Positions 7,452 to 14,939 of a stretch of DNA of 15,249 bases are shown here, piece after piece. The notes under the pieces were generated by a model. The model had not been told where the DNA came from. It saw only the letters and a list, made by a program, of their open reading frames with translations, and did no database searches. The DNA comes from an uncultured Asticcacaulis sp. (GTDB taxonomy: Bacteria > Pseudomonadota > Alphaproteobacteria > Caulobacterales > Caulobacteraceae). The position numbers and the translations under genes are program-made. Position 1 is the first letter of the stretch. The number at the start of each line of letters is the position of its first letter. Location of the stretch: contig CAMLPZ010000074.1 in assembly GCA_946482045.1 (NCBI GenBank), positions 1 to 15,249 of the forward strand. The letters are read 5' to 3'.

Positions 7452-7554
7452 TCATGGACGAACGTTAAGCTCTGGGTGGCGCTAATTCTCGCTTTAATTG
7501 AAGAAAACAAGTGATATTGTCGAACAATCCAAAGACAGAATAAGGGAGGGTAAT

Positions 7555-8631
7555 GTGGATTTCGCATCTAAATTGAACGAACTGTCGACAATGGTCGCGC
7601 AACGAAAAGGCGCAATTAAAACTGAGGAGGCAACCAAGACCGCTTTCGTGTTGCCGTTTATAAGTAAGGTTCTCGGCTACGACATTTTTGATCCGGCCGA
7701 GGTTGTCCCAGAGTACATTTGCGATGTCGGAACGAAGAAGGGGGAAAAAATCGACTATGCCATTCTTAGGGATGATAACGTTCAAATGCTATTCGAGTGC
7801 AAAAAGATAGGGGAAGATCTAAATATCAATCATGCATCGCAATTATTTCGATATTTTCATGTTACGAATGCAAGAATTGGTATTTTGACAAATGGCCAGA
7901 AGTACAAATTTTTCACAGATCTCGACAACAAAAATAAAATGGATGAAAAACCATTTTTGGAATTAGATATTCTTGAAATAGATGAAAATATAATATCCGA
8001 AGTCAACAAATTAACAAAGGCGTCGTTTGATGTTGATTCGATCATAAACGCCGCTGAAGAACTTAAATACATCGGGCAAATCAAAAAAATAATAAGTTCG
8101 CAGTTCGCTTCCCCCGATGATGATTTTGTACGGTTCTTCTCACAGCGGGTTTATGAAGGGGTAAATACCCAAAGGGTCCGCGAGCTCTTCTCTTCACTAA
8201 CGAAAAAGGCTCTGAGCCAGTTTCTTAATGATCAAACAAATGAACGCCTAAAAAGCGCCATCTCGGGCAATGTTGCACCGATCGAAAGCGACATAGTGGT
8301 CGAAAATACAGCCATAGTCATGCCAGCTGGCAAAGACGACGACGGAATTGAAACCACGCAGGAAGAAATGGACGGTTATTATATCGTCAAGGCGATTGCC
8401 AGAAGCGCAATAGAATCCAAGAGAATATATCATAGGGATACGAAGAGTTATTTCGGCATACTTATAGATGACAATAATCGAAAGCCTCTATGCCGCCTTA
8501 ATTTCAACGGAAGCAAAAAATTCATCACGATTTTTGATGAGAACAAGGTAGAGACACGTCACGAGTTAGCGTCTCTGGATGATATTTACAAATTCTCTGA
8601 GCAACTCGTAAATACGGCTCGGCAATATTGA
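7555..8631 (+). CDS. Type I restriction HsdR N-terminal-like PD-(D/E)XK nuclease domain protein
   Basis: The 358-residue product starts at GTG 7555, preceded by GGAGG with a 5-nt gap. A TTG at 7498 gives a longer frame but has no ribosome site, and the family usually begins with an MDF-like start as here. TEEATKTAFVLPFI (23-36), EVVPEY, then DVGTKKGEKIDYAIL (57-71) and MLFECKK (78-84) make a PD-(D/E)XK core with Glu25, Asp67, Glu81 and Lys83. This matches the HsdR N-terminal domain (HSDR_N). No helicase follows and no HsdM or HsdS gene is nearby. The roughly 270-residue C-terminal part, with a helical middle and a beta-rich end, was not recognised. The gene is visibly AT-rich against GC-rich neighbours, a sign of transfer. 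A phage-defence role is inference. Confidence 0.82.
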   Translation: MDFASKLNELSTMVAQRKGAIKTEEATKTAFVLPFISKVLGYDIFDPAEVVPEYICDVGTKKGEKIDYAILRDDNVQMLFECKKIGEDLNINHASQLFRYFHVTNARIGILTNGQKYKFFTDLDNKNKMDEKPFLELDILEIDENIISEVNKLTKASFDVDSIINAAEELKYIGQIKKIISSQFASPDDDFVRFFSQRVYEGVNTQRVRELFSSLTKKALSQFLNDQTNERLKSAISGNVAPIESDIVVENTAIVMPAGKDDDGIETTQEEMDGYYIVKAIARSAIESKRIYHRDTKSYFGILIDDNNRKPLCRLNFNGSKKFITIFDENKVETRHELASLDDIYKFSEQLVNTARQY

Positions 8632-8636
8632 CAGGG

Positions 8637-9815
8637 CTAAGCAGCGGTGAGGATATTTCTCGCCGCCGCAACCGCCGTGGCGAAGCAGGCCTGGAGCAGA
8701 TAGCCGCCCGTCGGCGCTTCCCAGTCGAGCATTTCGCCGATGGCGTAGACGCCCGGCATGACCTTTAGCTCGAAGCCGGGTGTAATGGCTTCGAAGCGAA
8801 TGCCGCCAGCTGTGGAGATGGCGCGGTCGAGCCCCTGCATGGCGGTCAGGCGCAACGGAACGGCCTTGACGTCGGAGGCCTTGGTTTCGTGGATAAGGCC
8901 GATAGCGGCGGGCGACAAATTCAGTGCCTTGCGCAGGCGGTTCGAGAGGCTATCCTTAGCCGAAGCGCGGCCGAGCTTCGACGCCACCTGGCCTGTGTTC
9001 ATGTCAGGCTTGAGATCGACCGTCAGATCGGCGTGGCCGTCGCGTAAAATGGCATCGCGCAAAGCCCCCGACAGCGCATAGATGGCGCCCCCTTCGACGC
9101 CTTGCCGCGTCAGCATGGCTTCGCCGCGCACAGTCTTGCCGCCGAAGCTGAGCGCGATGTTCTTGAGCGGCTCACCGGCAAATTTATCGGCAAAATGTGG
9201 GGCCCATTCGACCGTGAAACCGGCATTGGCCGGTCTGAGCGGCGTGATCTCGACGCCCTTGGCTTCCAGCAACGATACCCAACCGCCATCGCTGCCGAGG
9301 CGTGGCCAGCTGGCGCCGCCGAGCGCCAGGATGGTCCGCTCGGCTGTGATGCGTAAGGGGCCATCAGGGGTATCAAACAGCAGCGCGTTGCCGTCCCAGC
9401 CGCGCCAGTCGTGGCGGAGGTGGATGACGACGCCAAGGCGTTCCAGCCGGTTCAGCCACGCCCGTAACAGCGGCGAGGCCTTCATGGCCTTGGGAAAGAC
9501 GCGCCCAGACGTGCCGACAAATGTTTCCGCGCCGAGGCTGTCGGCCCAGGCACGCAGATCCTTAGGGGTAAACGCATCCAAGGCAGGCTTTAAAGAGGCT
9601 GAGCGTTTGCCGTAGCGGCCGTTAAAGCGGTCCATCGCCTCGGAATGGGTGAGGTTCAAACCACCGCGTCCCGCCATCAGAAATTTACGCGCTACCGAAG
9701 GCATGCGGTCATAGACGGTAACGCGCGCGCCGGCTTCGGCCAGGACCTCGGCGGCCATTAAACCGGCGGGACCTGCGCCAATTACGGCTACTGTAAAGGT
9801 GGGTGTCGATGACAT
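8637..9815 (-). CDS. FAD-dependent oxidoreductase, HI0933/BaiN-like (TIGR03862 type)
   Basis: This is a 392-residue flavoprotein from ATG 9815 (MSSTPTFTVAVIG). The frame stays open to 9893, but the added 26 residues do not look like a domain and neither start has a clear ribosome site. The dinucleotide fold is VIGAGPAGLMAAEVL (11-25), with an acidic residue at the end of strand 2 (VYDR, 34-37). RKFLMAGRGGLNLTHSE (43-59) is the hallmark of the HI0933/BaiN flavoproteins. GEMLDWEAPTGGYLLQACFATA closes the C-terminal FAD site. The biological reaction is not known for this subfamily. It converges with the nuclease gene with 5 nt between stops, and a palindrome lies upstream in the spacer shared with the entericidin genes. 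Confidence 0.88.
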   Translation of the reverse strand: MSSTPTFTVAVIGAGPAGLMAAEVLAEAGARVTVYDRMPSVARKFLMAGRGGLNLTHSEAMDRFNGRYGKRSASLKPALDAFTPKDLRAWADSLGAETFVGTSGRVFPKAMKASPLLRAWLNRLERLGVVIHLRHDWRGWDGNALLFDTPDGPLRITAERTILALGGASWPRLGSDGGWVSLLEAKGVEITPLRPANAGFTVEWAPHFADKFAGEPLKNIALSFGGKTVRGEAMLTRQGVEGGAIYALSGALRDAILRDGHADLTVDLKPDMNTGQVASKLGRASAKDSLSNRLRKALNLSPAAIGLIHETKASDVKAVPLRLTAMQGLDRAISTAGGIRFEAITPGFELKVMPGVYAIGEMLDWEAPTGGYLLQACFATAVAAARNILTAA

Positions 9816-9899
9816 CCGGCCGTCATAAACCTGCGCGGTGCAGGCGCCAACGCCCCATTTCGTGCTTTTTACGAATTTGAGGGCGAACAACATCGCAAA

Positions 9900-9915
9900 C
9901 TGACCGTCCGGTCAG
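9900..9915. promoter_or_regulatory. Palindrome in divergent spacer (TetR-like operator candidate)
   Basis: CTGACCG-TC-CGGTCAG is a perfect inverted repeat with 7-bp arms and a 2-nt centre. It sits between the flavoprotein gene (minus) and the first entericidin gene (plus), 41 nt before the latter. The form resembles operators of TetR-family repressors. No regulator gene is adjacent in the window. Confidence 0.45.
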
Positions 9916-9956
9916 GATACTTCATGTGTGTAATTTGGCACAGAAGGAACCAGACT

Positions 9957-10085
9957 ATGAAACGCCTTGTAATCGTCTCCCTGCTTTGTCTCGCCCCGCT
10001 CGTCACCACTGCCTGTCATACGGTACAAGGCGCTGGCAAGGACGTCACTTCGGTCGGCGAAGCCATGGAAGACGCCGCGAATTAA
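9957..10085 (+). CDS. Entericidin A/B-type small lipoprotein, copy 1
   Basis: This gene encodes 42 residues: MKRLVIVSLLCLAPLVTTAC, then HTVQGAGKDVTSVGEAMEDA and a final AN. It has a basic start, a hydrophobic core and a Cys at position 20 in a lipobox-like setting, and GxGKDvtsvGeamedaa is the entericidin core. AAGGA lies 9 nt before the ATG. In E. coli the ecnA/ecnB pair acts as antidote and toxin lipoproteins linked to stationary-phase lysis; many bacterial entericidin-like proteins have no tested role. Copy 2 lies 96 nt downstream and is clearly paralogous. Which one would act as toxin cannot be told here. Confidence 0.85.
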   Translation: MKRLVIVSLLCLAPLVTTACHTVQGAGKDVTSVGEAMEDAAN

Positions 10086-10181
10086 GCCGGCCAAGTCAGC
10101 AAACAGTTCAGTTGGGCGATCTCGGCAAGCCCGGAAAAGCGTGTTATGGAACACATATCTCAGTGAGAGGAGATAGATTCT

Positions 10182-10307
10182 ATGAAACGTATCGTGGTCA
10201 TTTCCCTGATCGCCCTTCTGCCTTTGATTTCAGCCTGCAACACCATCAAGGGTGTGGGCAAGGACATCACCTCTGTCGGTGAAGTCCTGGAAGACGCAGC
10301 GAATTAA
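10182..10307 (+). CDS. Entericidin A/B-type small lipoprotein, copy 2
   Basis: This gene encodes 41 residues: MKRIVVISLIALLPLISAC, then NTIKGVGKDITSVGEVLEDA and a final AN. The lipobox LISAC with Cys19 is better than in copy 1. GAGAGGAGATAGATTCT precedes the ATG, giving AGGAG about 10 nt upstream. It shares about two thirds of its residues with copy 1, including the stretch up to the shared end GAATTAAGC, so the pair arose by tandem duplication. A strong terminator follows, making a compact bicistronic unit. Its role is by family only. Confidence 0.87.
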   Translation: MKRIVVISLIALLPLISACNTIKGVGKDITSVGEVLEDAAN

Positions 10308-10330
10308 GCTTTTCCTGCAAAGGATTTGCT

Positions 10331-10360
10331 GGCCACCTGAACGGGTGGCCTTTTCTGTTT
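10331..10360 (+). terminator. Intrinsic terminator after the entericidin pair
   Basis: GGCCACC (10331-10337), loop TGAACG, GGTGGCC (10344-10350), then TTTTCTGTTT. It lies 23 nt after the stop of entericidin copy 2 on the same strand. Confidence 0.85.
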
Positions 10361-10446
10361 GAGACGTGCCTTTTTTACACCACGAAATCCTTCCATGACT
10401 TCGTCCAGCCGGACCGGCTCCGGGCAGGGCGACGGACGGTTGAAAT

Positions 10447-10459
10447 CATGTTAAACATG
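10447..10459. promoter_or_regulatory. 13-bp palindrome upstream of DUF1287 gene
   Basis: CATGTT-A-AACATG is a perfect inverted repeat ending 23 nt before the chosen ATG of the DUF1287 gene. It is short enough to be chance; an operator is possible. No clear -35/-10 pair was seen in 10361-10482. Confidence 0.25.
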
Positions 10460-10482
10460 GTGGCCGCAGCATGGGGAATCGG

Positions 10483-11076
10483 ATGGAACGCCGGGCATTT
10501 TTAGCTGCTATATCCGCCTTGGGCGTTGCGGGTTGCGCCCGCGCCAATGTGCCGGTCGAAGGTAGGGCTGCGCGGTTGCTCAAGGGCGCCCACGACCAGA
10601 TTTCGAAAACCCTGAGCTACGATCCAGCCTATACCCAAATCGACTATCCGAATGGCGATGTGCCGCTGGCAACAGGTGTGTGCACGGATGTCGTTATCCG
10701 CGCCTATCGCGCCATCGGCATCGACCTGCAGCAGCGCGTCCATGAAGACATGGCGGCGAATTTTGCGCTCTACCCCAGGACCTGGGGGCTGAAGCGGCCG
10801 GACAGCAACATCGATCATCGCCGCGTGCCCAATCTCCAGGTCTTCCTGACGCGCTTTGGCCAGAGCCTGCCGGTCAGCCAGAACCCCGAGGCCTACAGGC
10901 CGGGTGACTTGATCACCAACCTGCCGGGGGGACGCACGCACATTGCAATCGTCAGCGAGGTCCGCTCAGGCCTGACCGGCCGGCCGATGGTCATCCAGAA
11001 TATCGGCTTGGGGGCGAGGTTGGATGACGACCTGCTCAGCTATCCGATGACAGGGCATTACCGCTATGCTGTGTAA
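10483..11076 (+). CDS. DUF1287 family lipoprotein (NlpC/P60-like fold predicted)
   Basis: The product has 197 residues from ATG 10483 (MERRAFLAAISALGVAGC). An ATG at 10471 adds four residues and is the alternative. The signal peptide ends in GVAGC, a good lipobox, so Cys18 is probably lipidated and the protein periplasmic. NGDVPLATGVCTDVVIRAYR (57-76) carries a conserved Cys67, and YRPGDLITNLPGGRTHIAIVS (138-158) carries His153; this CTDVV...GD...HI pattern is DUF1287. A Cys/His pair of this kind is found in cysteine peptidases and amidases of the NlpC/P60 type, so a cell-wall or peptide substrate is plausible but not proven. It lies 15 nt before the next gene on the same strand and is likely co-transcribed. 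Confidence 0.82.
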   Translation: MERRAFLAAISALGVAGCARANVPVEGRAARLLKGAHDQISKTLSYDPAYTQIDYPNGDVPLATGVCTDVVIRAYRAIGIDLQQRVHEDMAANFALYPRTWGLKRPDSNIDHRRVPNLQVFLTRFGQSLPVSQNPEAYRPGDLITNLPGGRTHIAIVSEVRSGLTGRPMVIQNIGLGARLDDDLLSYPMTGHYRYAV

Positions 11077-11091
11077 TGGAAGAGGACATTC

Positions 11092-11667
11092 ATGACCTTC
11101 CGGCGCTTTATAGCCTGGATCGCGGAAAAGCTGCTGGAATGGCAGCTTTTCGTCCTGCTGTTGCTGGGCGTGAAATTCCTGCTGCCGACCGACCTTGCCA
11201 GCTACCAGACCTTCGATACCTTCGTCGCCGGCGCGGAATCCCAATGGTACGCCTCGCTCGATGAAGCTGCCTTCATGACCAATGCCTTCATGAACGGTTC
11301 CTACGCCGCCTATGTCTGGAAGATGTGGGTGGCGGCCGGCTGGCTGGTCGGCATCCATCTCTATTTCTGGAGCTTCTACCTCTTCACCTCGATCTTCGCG
11401 GGCTTGCGGGGTCAAAAAGGCTACACGCCGCGCGCGATTCTGGCCTTTCTGATCAGCGCCGGCATTCTCGCGTGGCGGCAAAGGGCGATGTTCGACATCC
11501 AGGCGCTTTATCTGAGCGGCGCCTTGCTGGCGGGAGGCCTGGTCGTCGTTCTGGTCTCGACGGCGTTCGGCAATTTTCTCGACGCCCGCATGGCCGGCCA
11601 GAAGACCGTGCGCCCGGCCAAGGCGTCATCGGCGCGCGGCCGCGTACGCCTCGATTTCAGCCATTAA
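11092..11667 (+). CDS. Unrecognised inner-membrane protein
   Basis: The product has 191 residues, with GAGG 6 nt before ATG 11092. I do not recognise a family. Four hydrophobic stretches are visible: about 19-32 ([12 protein letters not shown]), 77-104 (an aromatic-rich span with several Trp, Tyr and Phe), 115-128 and 138-160. A polar, Ala/Ser/Gln/Tyr-rich segment sits between 37 and 75, and a basic tail ([16 protein letters not shown]) follows 171. The gene follows the DUF1287 lipoprotein closely, which suggests a shared function at the envelope. Its last 42 nt overlap the 3' end of the adenine deaminase gene on the other strand. It is a real gene by ribosome site, codon bias and topology; the function is unknown. 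Confidence 0.75.
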   Translation: MTFRRFIAWIAEKLLEWQLFVLLLLGVKFLLPTDLASYQTFDTFVAGAESQWYASLDEAAFMTNAFMNGSYAAYVWKMWVAAGWLVGIHLYFWSFYLFTSIFAGLRGQKGYTPRAILAFLISAGILAWRQRAMFDIQALYLSGALLAGGLVVVLVSTAFGNFLDARMAGQKTVRPAKASSARGRVRLDFSH

Positions 11668-12657
11668 CAGCGCCTTGCGTTCAGCGTCGGCGAACGATCC
11701 CACGATGCTGTTGCGGGCCAGTGTCAGGCAGTCGTCGCGGCCAATCAAACCCAGCCGCGTCAGGGCCTTGAAGTTGTCGTTCACATAGCCGCCGAAATAG
11801 GCCGGGTCGTCGGAGTTGATCGTCGCCTTCAGACCGTATTTCAGCATCAGCGGAATGGGATGGTCGCGCAAATCATTGACCACACACAGTTTGTGGTTAG
11901 ACAATGGACAGACGGTGAGCGTCAGGCCATCGCGGACGATCCGCGCCACAAGGTCGGTGTCTTCCAGCGAGCGGTTGCCATGATCGATGCGGTCGATCTT
12001 CAGGACATCCAGCGCTTCGTAGACATATTCCGGCGGGCCTTCCTCGCCGGCGTGGCAGGTCAGCTTCAGGCCCATGTCACGGGCGCGGGCAAAGACGCGG
12101 GCGAATTTCGCCGGCGGATGGCCGACTTCCGACGAATCGAGGCCGACGCCAAGAATCTTGTCCAGATAGGGTTCGGCCATTTTGAGGCTGTCGAAGGCAG
12201 CCTCCTCGCTTAAGTGCCGCAGGAAGCTGTGGATGATCGACACCGACAGGCCCAGGGCTTCTGCGTCCTTCGCAGCGCGCAGCAGGCCTTCGATGACGAC
12301 GGCATAGGGGATGCCGCGATCGGTGTGGGTCTGCGGATCGAAGAATATCTCGGTATGGCGGACATGATCTGTGGCGGCCCTTTGAAAGTAGGCCATGGCA
12401 AGATCGTAGAAGTCCTCTTCCTCGCGCAGGACGTTGGCGCCCTGATAATAGATGTCGAGGAAGTCCTGCAGGTTCGAGAAATCGTAGGCTGCGCGCACGG
12501 CCTCCACGTTATCGAACGGCAGGTCGATGCGGTTGCGCTTGGCCAAGGCGAACATCAGCTCGGGCTCCAGCGAGCCTTCGATATGCAGGTGCAGTTCCGC
12601 CTTGGGCAGGTCGGAGACAAAGGCATCCAGAGTTGCGGCGCTGTGCGTATAGGACAT
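11626..12657 (-). CDS. Adenine deaminase (adenosine deaminase superfamily)
   Basis: This enzyme would convert adenine to hypoxanthine and ammonia in purine salvage. It has 343 residues from ATG 12657 (AAAGG 8-9 nt upstream). The metal and catalytic residues of the adenosine deaminase fold are present: H23 and H25 ([16 protein letters not shown]), H202 and E205 ([11 protein letters not shown]), H226 (RIDHGNRS), D283 and D284 ([11 protein letters not shown]). [11 protein letters not shown] (105-115) and [14 protein letters not shown] (172-185) separate the adenine deaminase branch (Aah1-like, as in Pseudomonas) from true adenosine deaminases, which have a different loop there. It is transcribed alone, convergent with and overlapping the membrane-protein gene by 42 nt. 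Adenosine as substrate is the alternative. Confidence 0.88.
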   Translation of the reverse strand: MSYTHSAATLDAFVSDLPKAELHLHIEGSLEPELMFALAKRNRIDLPFDNVEAVRAAYDFSNLQDFLDIYYQGANVLREEEDFYDLAMAYFQRAATDHVRHTEIFFDPQTHTDRGIPYAVVIEGLLRAAKDAEALGLSVSIIHSFLRHLSEEAAFDSLKMAEPYLDKILGVGLDSSEVGHPPAKFARVFARARDMGLKLTCHAGEEGPPEYVYEALDVLKIDRIDHGNRSLEDTDLVARIVRDGLTLTVCPLSNHKLCVVNDLRDHPIPLMLKYGLKATINSDDPAYFGGYVNDNFKALTRLGLIGRDDCLTLARNSIVGSFADAERKALLMAEIEAYAAARR

Positions 12658-12668
12658 TAAACAAACCT

Positions 12669-12697
12669 TTGACGGAATATATTATCACAACCACAAT
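12669..12697 (+). promoter_or_regulatory. Candidate promoter of the fatty acid hydroxylase gene
   Basis: TTGACG (12669-12674), 17 nt, CACAAT (12692-12697; 4/6 with TATAAT). Transcription would start near 12704, giving a leader of about 95 nt. The leader holds the palindrome GCTTTGCAAAGC (12704-12715) and a hairpin with 8-bp arms, CAGGCGAA (12744-12751) and TTCGCCTG (12767-12774). Confidence 0.4.
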
Positions 12698-12798
12698 CCG
12701 CCGGCTTTGCAAAGCGGCTAGTGGCCTGGCTTTTGCATCCTGACAGGCGAAAACGGGCGGACACAGTTCGCCTGACCGATTAGGGGACACTAAACGCG

Positions 12799-13875
12799 AT
12801 GACAACCGAGACGCCTGGCACCACGTCGCCCCGGATTGCAACGCCTGTCGTGGGCGCATCCGCTGGAAAGCTGGCGGCGTGGGCGTGGCGCGGCGTGGCG
12901 CTTCTGGGCTTTGGCCTCTATCTCTGGGCGTGGTGGGCGGTGTGGAGGTTCATCGAACCCATGGTTCCGGACACGATCACGGTCGACGCTGTGGTACGCA
13001 CGATCACGGTTGAGGAAATTCGCCATAAGGTCCTGGATTCCGCCTCCTTGCTGGTCGCGCTGATCCCGTTCGTTCTCTATGTCGAAGCCATCATGGTCGG
13101 CTGGGAAAAAAGCTCGGTGCGTCGCATCCTGTTCGCCCGCACCGAAAGCATCAAGATGGACCTGGCCTGTCTCGCCGCCGGCCAGACCCCGGTCATGCGC
13201 GTGATCGGCAAGGTCCTGACCTTTGGCCTGTCGGCCGGTTTCGGCGTCTGGATCCACGACGAATTGTCGAAAGCCGTGGGGTTCAATATCGGCCTCGGCT
13301 TTATGCCGGAAATCGCCCAGGTGTTTGTCTATTTCTGGCTCTATACCTTCTTCGACTACTGGACCCACCGCATCGACCACACCTATTTTTTCTGGCCGCT
13401 GCACCGTTACCACCATTCGACCGAGGACTTCTGCGTCATCACCTCGCTGCGTTCGCACCCCGCGGCCTTCCTGGGTGTCTTCATCATCAATGCGCCGATG
13501 GCGATCCTGGGCGCGCCGGTGTCGGTCATGATCTCGGTCAACCTGATCGTCACGACCATCGGCCTGCTGATCCATTCGGGCATCGATTCGGACTGGGGCT
13601 GGTTTGGCAAGTGGGTGATCCAGTCGCCCAATCATCACCGCCTGCACCACATCCTGGACTACAAGACGCACGGTGTCGGCAACTTCGCCATTGCGCCCAT
13701 CTGGGACCACCTGTTCGGCACCTATAAGGGCGAGGCGGGGCCTGAGCTCGCCATCGGTGTCGACAAGCCTTTGTACCGCCAGGGGTGGTTCTTCTTCATC
13801 GACCTGTTCCGCGACTACTGGGACTTCGTGAAGACCTATGCGCTGTTTGTGGTGGGCAAACGCCGGATCGACTAG
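12799..13875 (+). CDS. Fatty acid hydroxylase / sterol desaturase superfamily membrane protein
   Basis: The product has 358 residues from ATG 12799, with a weak AGGGGA about 11 nt upstream. It belongs to the membrane di-iron oxygenases that hydroxylate or desaturate lipids. The histidine clusters are H190-x3-H194 (HRIDH), H202-x2-H205-H206 (HRYHH) and HHRLHH (279-284), with H259 and D303 in the same catalytic core. Several hydrophobic segments (about 30-50, 84-101, 136-152, 172-186, 222-258) place it in the inner membrane. The substrate cannot be told. The long N-terminal half before the first histidine box (about 189 residues) carries extra membrane spans. Its stop codon overlaps that of the desaturase gene on the other strand, and both act on lipids. 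Confidence 0.87.
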   Translation: MTTETPGTTSPRIATPVVGASAGKLAAWAWRGVALLGFGLYLWAWWAVWRFIEPMVPDTITVDAVVRTITVEEIRHKVLDSASLLVALIPFVLYVEAIMVGWEKSSVRRILFARTESIKMDLACLAAGQTPVMRVIGKVLTFGLSAGFGVWIHDELSKAVGFNIGLGFMPEIAQVFVYFWLYTFFDYWTHRIDHTYFFWPLHRYHHSTEDFCVITSLRSHPAAFLGVFIINAPMAILGAPVSVMISVNLIVTTIGLLIHSGIDSDWGWFGKWVIQSPNHHRLHHILDYKTHGVGNFAIAPIWDHLFGTYKGEAGPELAIGVDKPLYRQGWFFFIDLFRDYWDFVKTYALFVVGKRRID

Positions 13876-14804
13876 ATCTTCATTGGCGGGGGCAACTCCG
13901 TCTCCTGCTGGCCAAACCAATGCAGTTGCGGCCGCACCGGCAGGTCCTCGGGTAACTGGATATTGCGCACGAGCCCCAGCGCTTCCAGCCCTTTGAGGAA
14001 CCAGAAACCGGGGTCGGACTGGCCGTCATAGAGGCCGATCTTCGCCGAGCCGGGAAATGCGTGGTGGTTGTTATGCCAGGCTTCGCCCATGGTGATCAGC
14101 CCGGCAAAGGCGACGTTGCGGCCTTGCACGCCGGCGCCACGCACATGCCAGTCGTGAGCCTCGGACGTATGCGCCAGATGGCCGATCAGCCAGTGGCCGG
14201 TAACCGTGACGGCGACTTGCGCGCCGACGCCCCAGATGACCCAGCTCCATCCACCCAACAGAAAGAACAGGATGGCCCACGGGAGGTGCTGCGTCATCCA
14301 GTGACGATCGATGAATTGATAAAAGCGGTCATTGGCCACTTCGGGCTCGATGACGATGCGCGGCGGCCGGGCCAGGCGGATATCGCAGTGCATCTGCCAG
14401 ATGGCGTCGATCAGGGGCGGCTGGCGGTGGGAAAAATAGTCGTGGCAATGGCCCTGACGCTGCGCCCAGTCGCGTTGATCATGGGTGCGGATCAGCGCGA
14501 AGGGCCCACCCAGGCCGACCAACGTACCCATGTAAACCATGAAGCGTTCCAGCCACAGCGGGCAGTCAAAGCTCTTGTGGACCAGGCGTCTATGCATGCC
14601 GACGCTATGTCCGACCAGCAGGACTGCCACCGTCTTCACAACGAACAGGGCGATGGCGCCGGGCTCGAAAAAGAAGATGAGGCCGATGATGGTCGCTGCG
14701 TACATGCTGAGCAGGAACAGCGACTTGGCGGGGGACCAGACGACCTTGCCTGTTAAGGCGTTGGCGTCCACGGTCGTATCGATGCGGGCGATGTTTTCGA
14801 ACAT
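13872..14804 (-). CDS. Fatty acyl-CoA desaturase family protein
   Basis: The product has 310 residues from ATG 14804 (MFENIARIDTT), supported by GGAGG about 10 nt upstream; the longer frame to 14855 has no ribosome site and would cover the operator region. It should introduce double bonds into membrane acyl chains using a di-iron centre. The histidine boxes are H66-x4-H71 (GHSVGMHRRLVH), then THDQRDWAQRQGHCHDYFSH (107-126) and HNNHHAF (244-250). The second box is not the usual HRxHH; it reads HDQRDWAQRQ with H119 and H121 just after. Membrane spans are near 29-44, 50-66, 174-192 and 195-208. It is divergent from the ArsR gene; the spacer holds two related inverted repeats, so it is probably repressed by that regulator. 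Confidence 0.87.
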   Translation of the reverse strand: MFENIARIDTTVDANALTGKVVWSPAKSLFLLSMYAATIIGLIFFFEPGAIALFVVKTVAVLLVGHSVGMHRRLVHKSFDCPLWLERFMVYMGTLVGLGGPFALIRTHDQRDWAQRQGHCHDYFSHRQPPLIDAIWQMHCDIRLARPPRIVIEPEVANDRFYQFIDRHWMTQHLPWAILFFLLGGWSWVIWGVGAQVAVTVTGHWLIGHLAHTSEAHDWHVRGAGVQGRNVAFAGLITMGEAWHNNHHAFPGSAKIGLYDGQSDPGFWFLKGLEALGLVRNIQLPEDLPVRPQLHWFGQQETELPPPMKI

Positions 14805-14851
14805 GACTGGACTGCCTCCGGCGCGTCTTGACGGGAGTTGGGGATGCATAT

Positions 14852-14874
14852 ACATTTAGCTAACAAGCTAATCG
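14852..14874. promoter_or_regulatory. Second ArsR operator copy in the desaturase leader
   Basis: This 23-bp stretch (starting ACATTTAG, ending GCTAATCG) matches 18 of 23 positions with 14889-14911, offset by 37 bp. It contains TTAGC (14856-14860) and GCTAA (14867-14871), an inverted repeat with a 6-nt centre as in the main operator. It lies in the desaturase leader, 48 nt before the start codon. Confidence 0.55.
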
Positions 14875-14886
14875 TTATGATGAAAA

Positions 14887-14922
14887 AAACATTTAGTCAA
14901 TACGCTAATTGACTAAATGTTT
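14887..14922. promoter_or_regulatory. 36-bp perfect inverted repeat, main ArsR operator and shared promoter
   Basis: AAACATTTAGTCAAT and ATTGACTAAATGTTT are perfect 15-bp arms with centre ACGCTA. Each arm contains TTGACT in the direction of one gene, so the -35 boxes of both promoters may lie inside the operator. A repressor bound here would block both transcripts. For the desaturase the -10 candidate at 17 nt is TAACGA; for arsR it is GAAAAT. Confidence 0.75.
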
Positions 14923-14939
14923 GCCTGACTGGAAAATCC

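Noticed and set aside
7498..7554. TTG start for the nuclease-domain gene
   Set aside because: GTG 7555 has GGAGG at ideal distance and gives the expected N-terminus; TTG 7498 has no ribosome site.
7555..8631. Full type I restriction system
   Set aside because: No helicase region, methylase or specificity subunit is present; only the N-terminal-like nuclease domain is seen.
9816..9893. N-terminal extension of the flavoprotein
   Set aside because: It adds 26 residues before the FAD fold without a ribosome site or domain features.
10086..10166. In-frame open stretch after the first entericidin stop, suggesting read-through
   Set aside because: About 26 sense codons can occur by chance in GC-rich DNA, and copy 2 ends at the same position.
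12704..12715. GCTTTGCAAAGC palindrome as an operator
   Set aside because: It is short and single, with no second copy or link to a regulator; kept only as a note in the hydroxylase leader.
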